8,451 nt of DNA from Candidatus Nomurabacteria bacterium (GTDB lineage: Bacteria; Patescibacteriota; Minisyncoccia; Phycocordibacterales; UBA9973): assembly GCA_020850295.1 (NCBI GenBank), contig JADZEV010000014.1:1-8451 (forward strand). Reading direction: 5' to 3'. A program made the position numbers and the translations under genes. The notes under the pieces were generated by a model. The model made no database searches. It was given only the letters and a program-made list of their open reading frames with translations, and had not been told where the DNA came from. The number at the start of each line of letters is the position of its first letter. Position 1 is the stretch's first letter. Of the stretch, positions 1 to 6,633 are shown one piece after another.

Positions 1-547
1 GAAAGCCTAAATCCAAGAACCTTTTTGCTATTTCTTTTGTCCCAACAAAAAAGTGTGCTGTGCCACGAATTTCTGGCCACTTGACTTTATAGTCTTCCAA
101 AATATCTAAAGCTTTTTCATAAGCATCCATAGTTCCCTCTTTTGGTCTGATGTGTAGCATTAAAGGTAAGTCAAATTCATGAGCTAAAGAAATTTGATTT
201 AAAAATAATTCTTTTTGTTTCTCTATTTCTGCTCTGTCTTTTTCTCGATAATAATCAAGCCCGCACTCTCCGACCGCTACAACTCTTGGTTCATTTAAAA
301 GCTTACGAAATTCGTTTTCATCAAAATCTTTAGACCAGTCTGTCGGATGCTGACCAACACAAGTCCAAATGCTTTTGTGGCTCTGTGCAAGCCTCATAGC
401 ATGGTCACTTGTTGGTAAATCTATTCCTACACAAATAGTACCAACCTTTTCATATTCCATGCGAGAAATGGATTCATTTAAATCATGTTCAAATTGATGA
501 AGGTTGAAATGCGAATGTGTGTCTATTATATTTAAGTCTTGACTCAT
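1..547 (-). CDS. tatD: TatD family metal-dependent hydrolase (DNase), partial, C-terminus beyond the window
   Basis: This is the N-terminal 182 residues of a TatD-type amidohydrolase-superfamily enzyme; family members are usually about 255-265 residues, so roughly the last third lies left of base 1. Family motifs appear in order: DTHSHF with metal ligands H11 and H13, GQHP at 65-68, GECGLDYY at 93-100 with probable metal ligand E94, LMLHIR around H132, and AHFFVG around H165. Family knowledge: TatD proteins are cytoplasmic Mg-dependent 3'-5' exonucleases/DNases implicated in DNA repair or turnover, although the physiological substrate is often uncertain. The ATG at 545-547 is chosen because the DTHSH motif follows after 8 residues, as is typical. 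It has no clear Shine-Dalgarno. The gene lies downstream of metG in the same direction, a frequent pairing, but the bidirectional terminator at 751-772 and a plus-strand gene lie between them. It therefore probably needs its own promoter, which I could not place convincingly. The visible part is intact. Confidence 0.93.
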   Translation of the reverse strand, partial: MSQDLNIIDTHSHFNLHQFEHDLNESISRMEYEKVGTICVGIDLPTSDHAMRLAQSHKSIWTCVGQHPTDWSKDFDENEFRKLLNEPRVVAVGECGLDYYREKDRAEIEKQKELFLNQISLAHEFDLPLMLHIRPKEGTMDAYEKALDILEDYKVKWPEIRGTAHFFVGTKEIAKRFLDLGF

Positions 548-566
548 GTAAGATATAGTGTAAAGT
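539..566 (+). promoter_or_regulatory. Candidate promoter of the small plus-strand membrane gene
   Basis: A -35-like TTGACT (539-544, five of six consensus bases) is followed after 16 bases by TAAAGT (561-566, four of six). An overlapping alternative -10, TATAGT (554-559, five of six), lacks a well-placed -35. Either would start transcription about 13-20 bases before the ATG at 586. The site overlaps the first codons of the divergent tatD, and the region is AT-rich enough for chance matches, so support is weak. Confidence 0.3.
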
Positions 567-585
567 AAAAACAAATTAAAAGCTA

Positions 586-765
586 ATGATAAAAAAATTA
601 ATAATAGCTATTTTAGGGATTTTTGGTTTAGTTATATCGCTAAATATGAAGTTGGAAGAATCTGATGGGAAAAAATTATTTAGTACGACAATATTGATTG
701 TTTCGTTACTATTAATAATAATCGGAATAATCCCTTTTAGCAAAAGAAAGAAATGGCCTTCATAG
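586..765 (+). CDS. Small hypothetical membrane protein (59 aa, two transmembrane helices)
   Basis: This is the only gene-like reading frame on the plus strand. It encodes 59 residues starting MIKKLIIAILGIFGLVIS. Two hydrophobic stretches, about residues 4-19 and 34-50, flank a short polar loop (20-33, with EESDGKK), and the protein ends in a basic tail (KRKKWPS). This predicts a helical hairpin in the cytoplasmic membrane with both ends in the cytoplasm. I do not recognise the family and assign no function. Support for a real gene: the membrane-protein pattern is coherent, a candidate promoter sits upstream, it fills the gap between metG and the divergent tatD almost exactly, and it ends precisely at a strong hairpin terminator with the TAG stop inside the hairpin. 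Against it: it is short, has no Shine-Dalgarno before the ATG, and AT-rich DNA easily encodes hydrophobic residues. It lies tail-to-tail with metG and head-to-head with tatD. Confidence 0.6.
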   Translation: MIKKLIIAILGIFGLVISLNMKLEESDGKKLFSTTILIVSLLLIIIGIIPFSKRKKWPS

Positions 766-776
766 GCCATTTTTAT
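751..776. terminator. Bidirectional intrinsic terminator between metG and the small membrane gene
   Basis: A perfect 9-bp inverted repeat (AAATGGCCT at 751-759, AGGCCATTT at 764-772) encloses a 4-base TCAT loop. On the plus strand it runs into TTTTTATTTTA; on the minus strand it is followed by TTTCTTTTGC. Both directions therefore have a stem with a GC-rich core and a T-rich tail, so it should end both the plus-strand small gene and the metG transcript, whose stop codon is at 778-780. The small gene's TAG (763-765) lies across the loop and the 3' arm of the stem. Confidence 0.85.
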
Positions 777-777
777 T

Positions 778-2241
778 TTAAGCCAATCTAGCAAAAAGAG
801 GTGTTTCTGGTTTTTTATTATCGCGAATAAGCTCAATAATTTTTGCACTTGTCTTTGGCATAAATGGTGCAAGAGAAACAGCAATACCGTAAAGGTCAGA
901 AACTAAAGCTTCTATAATAGCTACGCCTGCTTGTTTATCTTCTTTAACCACAGAAAAAGGTTTTGTTATTTGAATTTTCTGATCCACCTCACCAATAGTT
1001 TGCCAAATATGATTCATAGCTTTTTGTAAATCAAATTCTGCAACTGCTTTAGATATATTTTCTGGATGTTCAAAATGTGGTAAATCATCAAAACCTTCAC
1101 AGTGAGTTTCGGACAAGGTCATAATCCGTGAAGTTAGATTTCCGAGACCGTTTGCTAAATGTGATTGATAGGCTTCGTTTAAGCTCTCGATTGTCATATC
1201 AGAGTCTTCAAAAGAATTCAAATGCCTAAGTAAATAATATCGAAGCACATCACTTGAAAGTTCACCTGCAACCCCAGCAAAAATCGCAACAATATCATAA
1301 GGACTTATAACATTACCCAAAGACTTAGACATTTTTTGACCACCCGAGTTTATGAAACCGTTTATTATTATGTGATCTGTTGTAGGAAGACCTGCTGCCA
1401 AGAGCATTCCTTGCCACATCATAGATTGTTGGCGAGTGTTGTCTTTGCCGCAATACTGAACAGGAGTTCCATTTTTCCAAAACTTTTCAAAATTTTTACT
1501 GTCCTCTGGCCAACCTAAAGTTGAGATATAGTTTGTTAAAGCATCAAACCAAACATACATAACATGCTCATCATCTCCTGGAACAGAGACACCCCAAGAC
1601 ATTTTTGACTTAAGTCTTGAAATAGAAAAATCTTCAAGACCTCGACTTAAGAAAGCCTTCATCTCATTAAATCTAAACTCCGGTATTACTAAATTTGGTT
1701 TTTCACTGTAGAGTTTTTCTAAAAGAGGCGCGACTTTTGAAAAAGCAAAAAAATAATTTTCTTCGTCGCGAAGCTCAATATCCCTACCTGGGTGTATAGG
1801 ACATCTCCCTTCTTCATTTAGCTCACTATCGGTTTTCTCAAGCTCGCAACCAACACAATATTTTGCTTTATAATTTTTTTTATAAATATATCCATTTTTA
1901 TCAACTATTTTCCAAAGTTCTTGGGCAGCACTTTCGTGATGGGTGTCAGTAGTACGAATAAAATGAACATCTCCTGAAATTCCCAAAAGACTTATCAAAC
2001 CTCTAAATTGTTCTGCATAATAATCTACATATTCTTTAACATCTTTTCCTGACTTCTCTGCGTCTGTTAAAAGTTTTTGTCCGTGTTCATCTGTTCCGGT
2101 ATTAAAAAACACCTCAAAGCCTCCAAGCTTTTTGGTGCGAGCAATGCTATCAGCCCTGATGATCTCCATAGCAAAACCAACATGAGGATCATTATTCACA
2201 TAAGGCAATGTGGTTGTAATATAAAATGTTTTTTCGTTCAT
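778..2241 (-). CDS. metG: Methionyl-tRNA synthetase (short form, altered HIGH motif)
   Basis: This class I aminoacyl-tRNA synthetase charges tRNA-Met with methionine in the cytoplasm. The 487 residues cover the Rossmann catalytic core and the alpha-helical anticodon-binding domain (from about 330) but lack the C-terminal Trbp111-like tRNA-binding domain of longer MetRS. Visible motifs: N-terminal YITTTLPYVN; a HIGH-equivalent reading HVGF at 20-23; TGTDEHG at 48-54; a single-zinc knuckle with ligands C129, C132, C147 and H150, the CxxC...CPIH pattern seen in Thermus-type MetRS; MYVWFDALTNY at 228-238; and KMSKS at 303-307. Two positions are odd: the second histidine of HIGH is F23, and the GKD...FH segment reads GKDNTRQQ (265-272), so the histidine equivalent to E. 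coli H301 is probably Q272. The ATG at 2239-2241 lies 2 bases after the stop of the AI-2E permease gene, so translation is probably coupled. The transcript should end at the hairpin at 751-772. Confidence 0.97.
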   Translation of the reverse strand: MNEKTFYITTTLPYVNNDPHVGFAMEIIRADSIARTKKLGGFEVFFNTGTDEHGQKLLTDAEKSGKDVKEYVDYYAEQFRGLISLLGISGDVHFIRTTDTHHESAAQELWKIVDKNGYIYKKNYKAKYCVGCELEKTDSELNEEGRCPIHPGRDIELRDEENYFFAFSKVAPLLEKLYSEKPNLVIPEFRFNEMKAFLSRGLEDFSISRLKSKMSWGVSVPGDDEHVMYVWFDALTNYISTLGWPEDSKNFEKFWKNGTPVQYCGKDNTRQQSMMWQGMLLAAGLPTTDHIIINGFINSGGQKMSKSLGNVISPYDIVAIFAGVAGELSSDVLRYYLLRHLNSFEDSDMTIESLNEAYQSHLANGLGNLTSRIMTLSETHCEGFDDLPHFEHPENISKAVAEFDLQKAMNHIWQTIGEVDQKIQITKPFSVVKEDKQAGVAIIEALVSDLYGIAVSLAPFMPKTSAKIIELIRDNKKPETPLFARLA

Positions 2242-2243
2242 AT

Positions 2244-3293
2244 TTATTTTTCAGTAACAGTTATATATTTACTTTTTTCTATATCTCCTAGGTACTCAAG
2301 TACAAATACCGCAACTGGTATAGCAAGTAAAGCTCCCCAAAAGCCAGCCAAATTTATACCAATCAAAAATGCTACAAGCACTATCAATGGAGGAATTCCT
2401 ACCACCCTCTTAACAATCATTGGACCGAGGACATAGTTTTCAAGTTGTTGAACTACTATATAAAAGATAAGAACCTTGAAACCAAGAAGTACTCCACCAC
2501 CAATAATGGCAAAAAGTACTGCTGGGATAGCGGCAAATATAACACCAAAAGGAATAAGCTCAGCGACACCTGTTAGTATGGCTATCAAGAAAGCATACTG
2601 AACACCAAGTAAAGATAGTCCTACAAAAGTAAGAGCTGCCATAGCTGCTCCTAGCACAAGTTGCCCTTGGAACCAAAGACCTATTTTTCTTTGAGTGCGA
2701 ACCCATAGATCTATAACATATCGCTCGTGCTTAGCTGGAGTGATTATGCGTAAAAATGTTTGAATACCTCTTTCTTGGATAGAAAGATAAAATGACATTA
2801 CTATAACCAATATCAAATTTACAACTCCACCAAAAGTGCTCCCTATTATAGAAGTTGCGCCTTGAGAAAAACTAGAAGCAATACTTTTAACATTTGATAA
2901 TAAGTCCGGTATAGATGTGTTTTTAGAGATATTATTTACAAAATCAGTGGCACCTTCTATTGATTGAGTATCTATGTTTGAAGAAGGTAGATAAGTAGAG
3001 ACCAAACTTATAACACCAGATAGCTCTCTAAAGATAATAGGAACAAAAGCATAAAATATAGCAAAAAGAACGACTATAACAACAGTATAAATAATAGGTA
3101 CTGCTAGAAGCCTATTTACTTTGATTCTGGCAAAAGCCCTAACACCAGACTCAACAAAAGAAGCTATAACAATCGAAGCTAATATAAGTAAAACTATATC
3201 TCTAAGGAGAAAGAAGCCATAAAATGCAAGTCCGATAAGAGCCGCCCTAATAAAAGTATCAGTAGTAACACGAATAAGACGATGGTCATTCAT
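2244..3293 (-). CDS. AI-2E family transporter (PerM/YdgG-like permease)
   Basis: This 349-residue polytopic inner-membrane protein belongs to the AI-2E/PerM/TqsA family. The topology is typical: hydrophobic helices near 15-30, 32-48 and 63-88; a soluble, mostly helical stretch at about 90-150; a helix at about 153-170; then helices from about 208 to the C-terminus. Family motifs include ELIPFG at 245-250, QQLENYVLGP at 282-291, and a PPLIVLVAFLIG segment followed by GALLAIPVAV at about 320-329. Family knowledge: members include the E. coli AI-2 exporter TqsA and Na+/H+ antiporters; the substrate cannot be told from sequence, and AI-2 itself is an unsafe guess in an organism of this kind. The ATG at 3291-3293 is preferred because a promoter-like element ends just upstream and the first helix follows at a normal distance. 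It leads a putative two-gene unit with metG. No Shine-Dalgarno is visible. Confidence 0.93.
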   Translation of the reverse strand: MNDHRLIRVTTDTFIRAALIGLAFYGFFLLRDIVLLILASIVIASFVESGVRAFARIKVNRLLAVPIIYTVVIVVLFAIFYAFVPIIFRELSGVISLVSTYLPSSNIDTQSIEGATDFVNNISKNTSIPDLLSNVKSIASSFSQGATSIIGSTFGGVVNLILVIVMSFYLSIQERGIQTFLRIITPAKHERYVIDLWVRTQRKIGLWFQGQLVLGAAMAALTFVGLSLLGVQYAFLIAILTGVAELIPFGVIFAAIPAVLFAIIGGGVLLGFKVLIFYIVVQQLENYVLGPMIVKRVVGIPPLIVLVAFLIGINLAGFWGALLAIPVAVFVLEYLGDIEKSKYITVTEK

Positions 3294-3300
3294 AATCTTA

Positions 3301-3330
3301 ATATTAGCATTTTTTTTTAAAGGTTGACAA
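3301..3330 (-). promoter_or_regulatory. Promoter for the AI-2E permease-metG unit, with an A9 tract in the spacer
   Basis: Read on the minus strand, TTGTCA (3330-3325, five of six -35 bases) is followed by an 18-base spacer and TGC-TAATAT, an extended -10 (TG then TAATAT at 3306-3301). The expected start point, about 7 bases downstream, falls at or next to the ATG at 3293, which predicts a leaderless or nearly leaderless mRNA. The spacer holds nine consecutive A (3318-3310 in minus-strand order). No start site has been measured. Confidence 0.5.
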
Positions 3331-3334
3331 ATAT

Positions 3335-3357
3335 AACGCTTGTAGGATAAAAGCGCT
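3335..3357 (-). terminator. Weak hairpin after glyS, possible terminator
   Basis: On the minus-strand RNA, AGCGCUU (3357-3351) can pair with AAGCGUU (3341-3335), giving 7 bp including one G-U pair around a 9-base loop. It lies about 8 bases after the glyS stop at 3365-3367. The tail is only ATATTTGT, so termination would be inefficient, and read-through into the permease gene is likely. The G-U pair becomes an A-C mismatch on the plus strand, so the hairpin favours the minus-strand transcript. Confidence 0.35.
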
Positions 3358-3364
3358 TGAGAAA

Positions 3365-4696
3365 TTAATTTATTTTGTCTTCTATATATTTTTTCAAATC
3401 TTTTATAGCAACTCTTTCTTGCTCCCCAGTATCTCGATGCCTGATTGTCACAGTATCAAGTAATTCTGGATTTTCACCTAGAGTATCGAAATCTACAACC
3501 ACACAAAAAGGTGTCCCTATTTCATCTTGTCTGCGGTATCTTTTCCCAATATTTCCGTTATCATCCCAAACTACGGCACCAAAACTTTTCTTCAGATCAT
3601 TAAATAATTCGCGGGCTTTCAAAACGAGACCGTCTTTGTTTTTAACCAAAGGAGATACACAAATCTTGATTGGAGAAATTGCTGGAGGAATAGCTAGAAA
3701 AACCCGAGCATCTTCTCCTTCGCCGTCTACCTTATAAGCATCAGATAAAACAGCTAGTATAAGCCGGTCTAGTCCAAATGTCGGCTCGATACAGTGAGGC
3801 ACAAATCTGTCTTTATTTTCTTCATCAAAATAGGTTAAATCTACTCCACTAGAAGACATGTGTGCTGATAAATCATAGTCTGTTCTATATGCAAGACCAA
3901 GTAGCTCTTTTTGCCCAAAAGGAAAATCGTATTCAGTATCTACGCTTCTTTTAGAGTAGTGAGCTCTGTCCTCTGCTGGAACTTCTATCTTGTGAATCTT
4001 ATTAGAATCCAATCCGATTTTTTTCAAGAAAGACATTTGTTCTTCAAAAAGAGCGTCAAAAATTTCATTTACTGTTTTTTCATTTCTTGGATCTACAAAA
4101 TACTCTATTTCCATTTGCTCAAACTCTCGAACACGAAAAATAAAATCTCTAGGAGCTATTTCGTTTCTAAAAGCTTTACCTATTTGCGCCATACCAAAAG
4201 GAAGCTTTGGGTGGAAAGTGTCTAATATATTTTTAAAGTTTACAAACATTCCTTGAGCTGTCTCTGGTCTAAGATATGAAACAGAGTCTTCGTTTTCAAC
4301 TGCGCCAACATTTGTTTTGAACATCATGTTGAACTGTCTTGCTTGTCCAAATGTTCCTTCTTTACCACAAGATGGGCATTTAGAGGTATCTATCTGGTCT
4401 TCTCTAAAACGACTCTTGCAATTTGAACACTCAACTAGTGGGTCACTGAATCCTCCAACATGACCAGATGCTTGCCAGACTTTTTGATTCATCAAAATAG
4501 CAGCATCAAAACCGTACATATCTGTGCGGTTTTCTACAAATTGTTTCCACCAAAGATTTTTAATATTGTTTTTTAGAGCAACGCCAAGAGGTCCGTAGTC
4601 AAAAGTCCCGGCTAAGCCTCCGTAAATTTCAGAGCCTTGAAATATAAAACCTCTTCTTTTACACAGACTAACTAGTTGTTCCATAGATGGCTTCAT
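3365..4696 (-). CDS. glyS: Glycyl-tRNA synthetase, homodimeric alpha2 type
   Basis: This class II aminoacyl-tRNA synthetase attaches glycine to tRNA-Gly in the cytoplasm. At 443 residues it matches the compact alpha2 GlyRS of Gram-positive bacteria and archaea (often named glyQS or glyS), not the alpha2-beta2 enzyme of E. coli. Seen in order: GSEIYGGLAGTFDYGPLG near residues 21-38; a zinc-finger insertion with C90, C93, C107 and C110; LRPETAQGMF at 142-151; motif 2 with FRNE (176-179) and REFEQMEIEYF (190-200); motif 3 EPTFGLDRL at 304-312; and a C-terminal anticodon-binding domain from about 343. No key residue looks missing. The start M1 (ATG 4694-4696) is 6 bases after the stop of the surface-protein gene; a second in-frame ATG at M5 is possible, and neither has a Shine-Dalgarno. 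The gene is probably cotranscribed with the upstream surface-protein gene and partly terminated at the hairpin at 3335-3357. Confidence 0.97.
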   Translation of the reverse strand: MKPSMEQLVSLCKRRGFIFQGSEIYGGLAGTFDYGPLGVALKNNIKNLWWKQFVENRTDMYGFDAAILMNQKVWQASGHVGGFSDPLVECSNCKSRFREDQIDTSKCPSCGKEGTFGQARQFNMMFKTNVGAVENEDSVSYLRPETAQGMFVNFKNILDTFHPKLPFGMAQIGKAFRNEIAPRDFIFRVREFEQMEIEYFVDPRNEKTVNEIFDALFEEQMSFLKKIGLDSNKIHKIEVPAEDRAHYSKRSVDTEYDFPFGQKELLGLAYRTDYDLSAHMSSSGVDLTYFDEENKDRFVPHCIEPTFGLDRLILAVLSDAYKVDGEGEDARVFLAIPPAISPIKICVSPLVKNKDGLVLKARELFNDLKKSFGAVVWDDNGNIGKRYRRQDEIGTPFCVVVDFDTLGENPELLDTVTIRHRDTGEQERVAIKDLKKYIEDKIN

Positions 4697-4702
4697 TATG
4701 GG

Positions 4703-6604
4703 CTATGGTAACACTTTTTCTTTACCTATGGAATAGGCAGGGTCAGTGCTTAATTTACTGGTCAAAGAAGGCTTGTTTGTAGATAAAGGAGTATTAGCAA
4801 CGGTGTCAAAAGCTTCGATAGTAGTCTCGCCTAACAACTGTATCTCTGAGTCCACTTGAGCTTTTGTGGGTTTAGTTTTTACTTGGAAATAAACATCTCT
4901 AGAGAATTGAGAGTTTGTAGCTCTAGGAAGCGAACCAATATTCCAAGAAACAGTTCGGGTTTCTGAGTCATAAGAAACTGCTTCATTTTGTGGAGATATA
5001 ACACCAGCCCATGTTACACCTAGAGGAAGTACTGCTTTTGCAGTAGCTTTAGAAAGAGCATTCTCCGACGGCTTCATTATCCAAGAAATAGTATAAGTAG
5101 TTTCTTTATCAACTTTAGGTGGAAATGGACCAGTGTTTTTAATAGGGCCTATAGAATAAAGCGCCTGTGAAGCAAATTGCAATCTAGATGCAAACCTAAT
5201 AATCTTTTGATCTATACCAGAGATAGAGTCTTCAAAGAAATCTCTATCTGGGAAAGTTCCAGAAACTGAAAGAGACAAAACTATATCTCCTGTTGTCCCA
5301 GGTTTTGCAGGTAAAGTATCAAAATTAAAAGAAAATTCTCCTTGTTCTCCTGGTGCAATAGAGCTCAAATCTAGATTGGTTTCGTTACTCCAAATTATTC
5401 TTTTTTCTAAACTATCATAAATAGCATCCCTTGCTTTTATAGATGATGTATCAACAGTTTCTCCGTTTAAATCTAAAACAAAAACTGGATTAGTAATACG
5501 AATTGAAGCGTTATTAACCCACTTAACTGTGCCTGAAACAGCAGAACCGTTTGGAAGAGCTACAACATCTTGGCTGTCATCTTGATTGCCAACCCATATA
5601 GATCCAGAGATAAAAGGTTGCGCTATCATAACTCTATGCAGTAAAGAGTTATAGGAAACAGAAATACGAGAATCGTTTGTATCAGCTCTTGAACCAACAA
5701 AAACCCTAAAAGATTTTTCATCTTGCTCCTCTCCTATCAGCTTACCTTTTATGACTATGGTTTTTTCTGTACCCTTAACCATGTCACCAAGCGCCCAGAC
5801 ACCTGTTCCTATCTCTGGCGTAGGCAAACTAGAAGAAAATACAAAACCATTTGGATATTCAACCCTTAAAATAGCGTTATCAAGAAGAGTATCTCCTGAG
5901 AAAGAAGTTCTAATAGTCATAGTAAATGGTTGATTTGAAGCAGTTGCGGTAGGAGCATCTATGGTTAAAGAAACTGGAGAAGAATTTATCATGACAGAAA
6001 AAGACTGTTCTTTAACAAAAACAGTATTTGACCCAGCAAGTTTGTATTCTAAGGTTGCCAATATGGTTCTATTTGTCCCTTGTTCGCCAAACAAAACAAC
6101 TGAGAAGGATTCAGATTTTGTTTTTCCAGAAGCTATTGTTCCTAGTGGTTTTTTTATTCTCTCGTATTCTCCCCCGGCGACATCAACAGATCCTTTTGGG
6201 TACGAAAGAGTTATTTGAGCATCGATAAGGTCAGCGGCGTTTTTATTAACCATGTCTATTTGTATTGGCAAAGCTTCTCCTCCAGAGACAAAAGAGTTTC
6301 CCAAGATAGTTACTTCAACATTTTTACTAGATAGTGTTAATGCTCCTCGATAAATAGAAAAAAGTGCTGCACCTAGCGCTAAAAGGAAGAACACAAAAGC
6401 CACGATAAAAAGCCTTTTATAACCAGAGACTTTTGTTTTATGAGTACGCTTTTTATTTTCGAGTTCATCTTCTCCCCATGTAGAAGTGACATTATTTTTA
6501 AGCGGACGCAAGATACCAAAGCTTCTCTTGGGAGCGCTTTCTGGATCACGAGCATAAAGCTTTTTTTGTAGCTGTGCTATATGGTCTATTTTTTCTTCAG
6601 GCAT
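4703..6604 (-). CDS. Membrane-anchored extracellular protein with DUF11-like Ig-type repeats (hypothetical)
   Basis: The 633 residues begin with a charged cytoplasmic tail of about 63 residues (containing LQKKLYARDPE and FGILRP), then one transmembrane helix at about 64-86 (LFIVAFVFFLLALGAALFS), then about 545 extracellular residues. There is no cleavable signal peptide, so it should stay anchored with the N-terminus inside. The outer part is beta-rich and I see about four diverged Ig-like units, roughly 93-205, 208-325, 330-465 and 485-605. Units share a pattern: a short L/V-x-YP or LP-x-G strand, then 20-40 residues later W or L followed by a short G-x-(I/L/M)-x-x-G turn, e.g. GTIASG, WALGDMVKG, SSIAPGEQG and WNIGSLPR. 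This resembles DUF11 or adhesin Ig-like repeats. The protein has no cysteine at all. Function is unknown; a surface or adhesion role is inference. It precedes glyS by 6 bases and appears to have its own promoter 29 bases after recO. Confidence 0.85.
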   Translation of the reverse strand: MPEEKIDHIAQLQKKLYARDPESAPKRSFGILRPLKNNVTSTWGEDELENKKRTHKTKVSGYKRLFIVAFVFFLLALGAALFSIYRGALTLSSKNVEVTILGNSFVSGGEALPIQIDMVNKNAADLIDAQITLSYPKGSVDVAGGEYERIKKPLGTIASGKTKSESFSVVLFGEQGTNRTILATLEYKLAGSNTVFVKEQSFSVMINSSPVSLTIDAPTATASNQPFTMTIRTSFSGDTLLDNAILRVEYPNGFVFSSSLPTPEIGTGVWALGDMVKGTEKTIVIKGKLIGEEQDEKSFRVFVGSRADTNDSRISVSYNSLLHRVMIAQPFISGSIWVGNQDDSQDVVALPNGSAVSGTVKWVNNASIRITNPVFVLDLNGETVDTSSIKARDAIYDSLEKRIIWSNETNLDLSSIAPGEQGEFSFNFDTLPAKPGTTGDIVLSLSVSGTFPDRDFFEDSISGIDQKIIRFASRLQFASQALYSIGPIKNTGPFPPKVDKETTYTISWIMKPSENALSKATAKAVLPLGVTWAGVISPQNEAVSYDSETRTVSWNIGSLPRATNSQFSRDVYFQVKTKPTKAQVDSEIQLLGETTIEAFDTVANTPLSTNKPSLTSKLSTDPAYSIGKEKVLP

Positions 6605-6614
6605 ATACTTTTGT

Positions 6615-6623
6615 AGTATACCA
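6615..6623 (-). promoter_or_regulatory. Extended -10 promoter element before the surface-protein gene
   Basis: The 29-base gap between recO and the surface-protein gene contains, on the minus strand, TGG-TATACT: a TGn extension followed by a -10 matching five of six consensus bases (TATACT at 6620-6615). No good -35 is seen 17 bases upstream (ACATCT, inside recO), which extended -10 promoters can tolerate. The predicted start point near 6608 would leave a leader of only about 4 bases before the ATG at 6602-6604. Confidence 0.42.
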
Positions 6624-6633
6624 TTACAAAAAA

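Noticed and set aside
576..884. Minus-strand 102-residue frame across the small gene and the metG end
   Set aside because: It overlaps metG in another frame and lies opposite the better-supported plus-strand gene. It crosses the terminator hairpin and shows no recognisable domain.
1336..1518. Plus-strand frame inside metG
   Set aside because: It is antisense to a clearly conserved catalytic region of MetRS, with no promoter, start signal or protein motif.
2077..2436. Plus-strand 119-residue frame across the metG-permease junction
   Set aside because: It is antisense to two well-supported genes, and its composition is what the complementary strand of hydrophobic codons gives.
2244..3293. Reading the AI-2E permease as evidence of AI-2 quorum sensing
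   Set aside because: The family name is historical and members transport different substrates; no luxS or other AI-2 gene is in the window.
3324..3329. Perfect TTGACA on the plus strand
   Set aside because: No well-spaced -10 and no plus-strand gene follow; the match arises because TTGACAA is nearly symmetrical with the minus-strand TTGTCA.
3375..4225. Two plus-strand frames opposite glyS
   Set aside because: Both are shadows of conserved GlyRS codons, with no family resemblance or initiation signals.
5751..6228. Several plus-strand frames opposite the surface-protein gene
   Set aside because: They are overlapping shadow frames in three-base register with the real gene, with no independent coding evidence.
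4703..6604. Direct DNA repeats encoding the Ig-like modules
   Set aside because: The modules resemble each other only as loose protein patterns; I see no nucleotide-level repetition.
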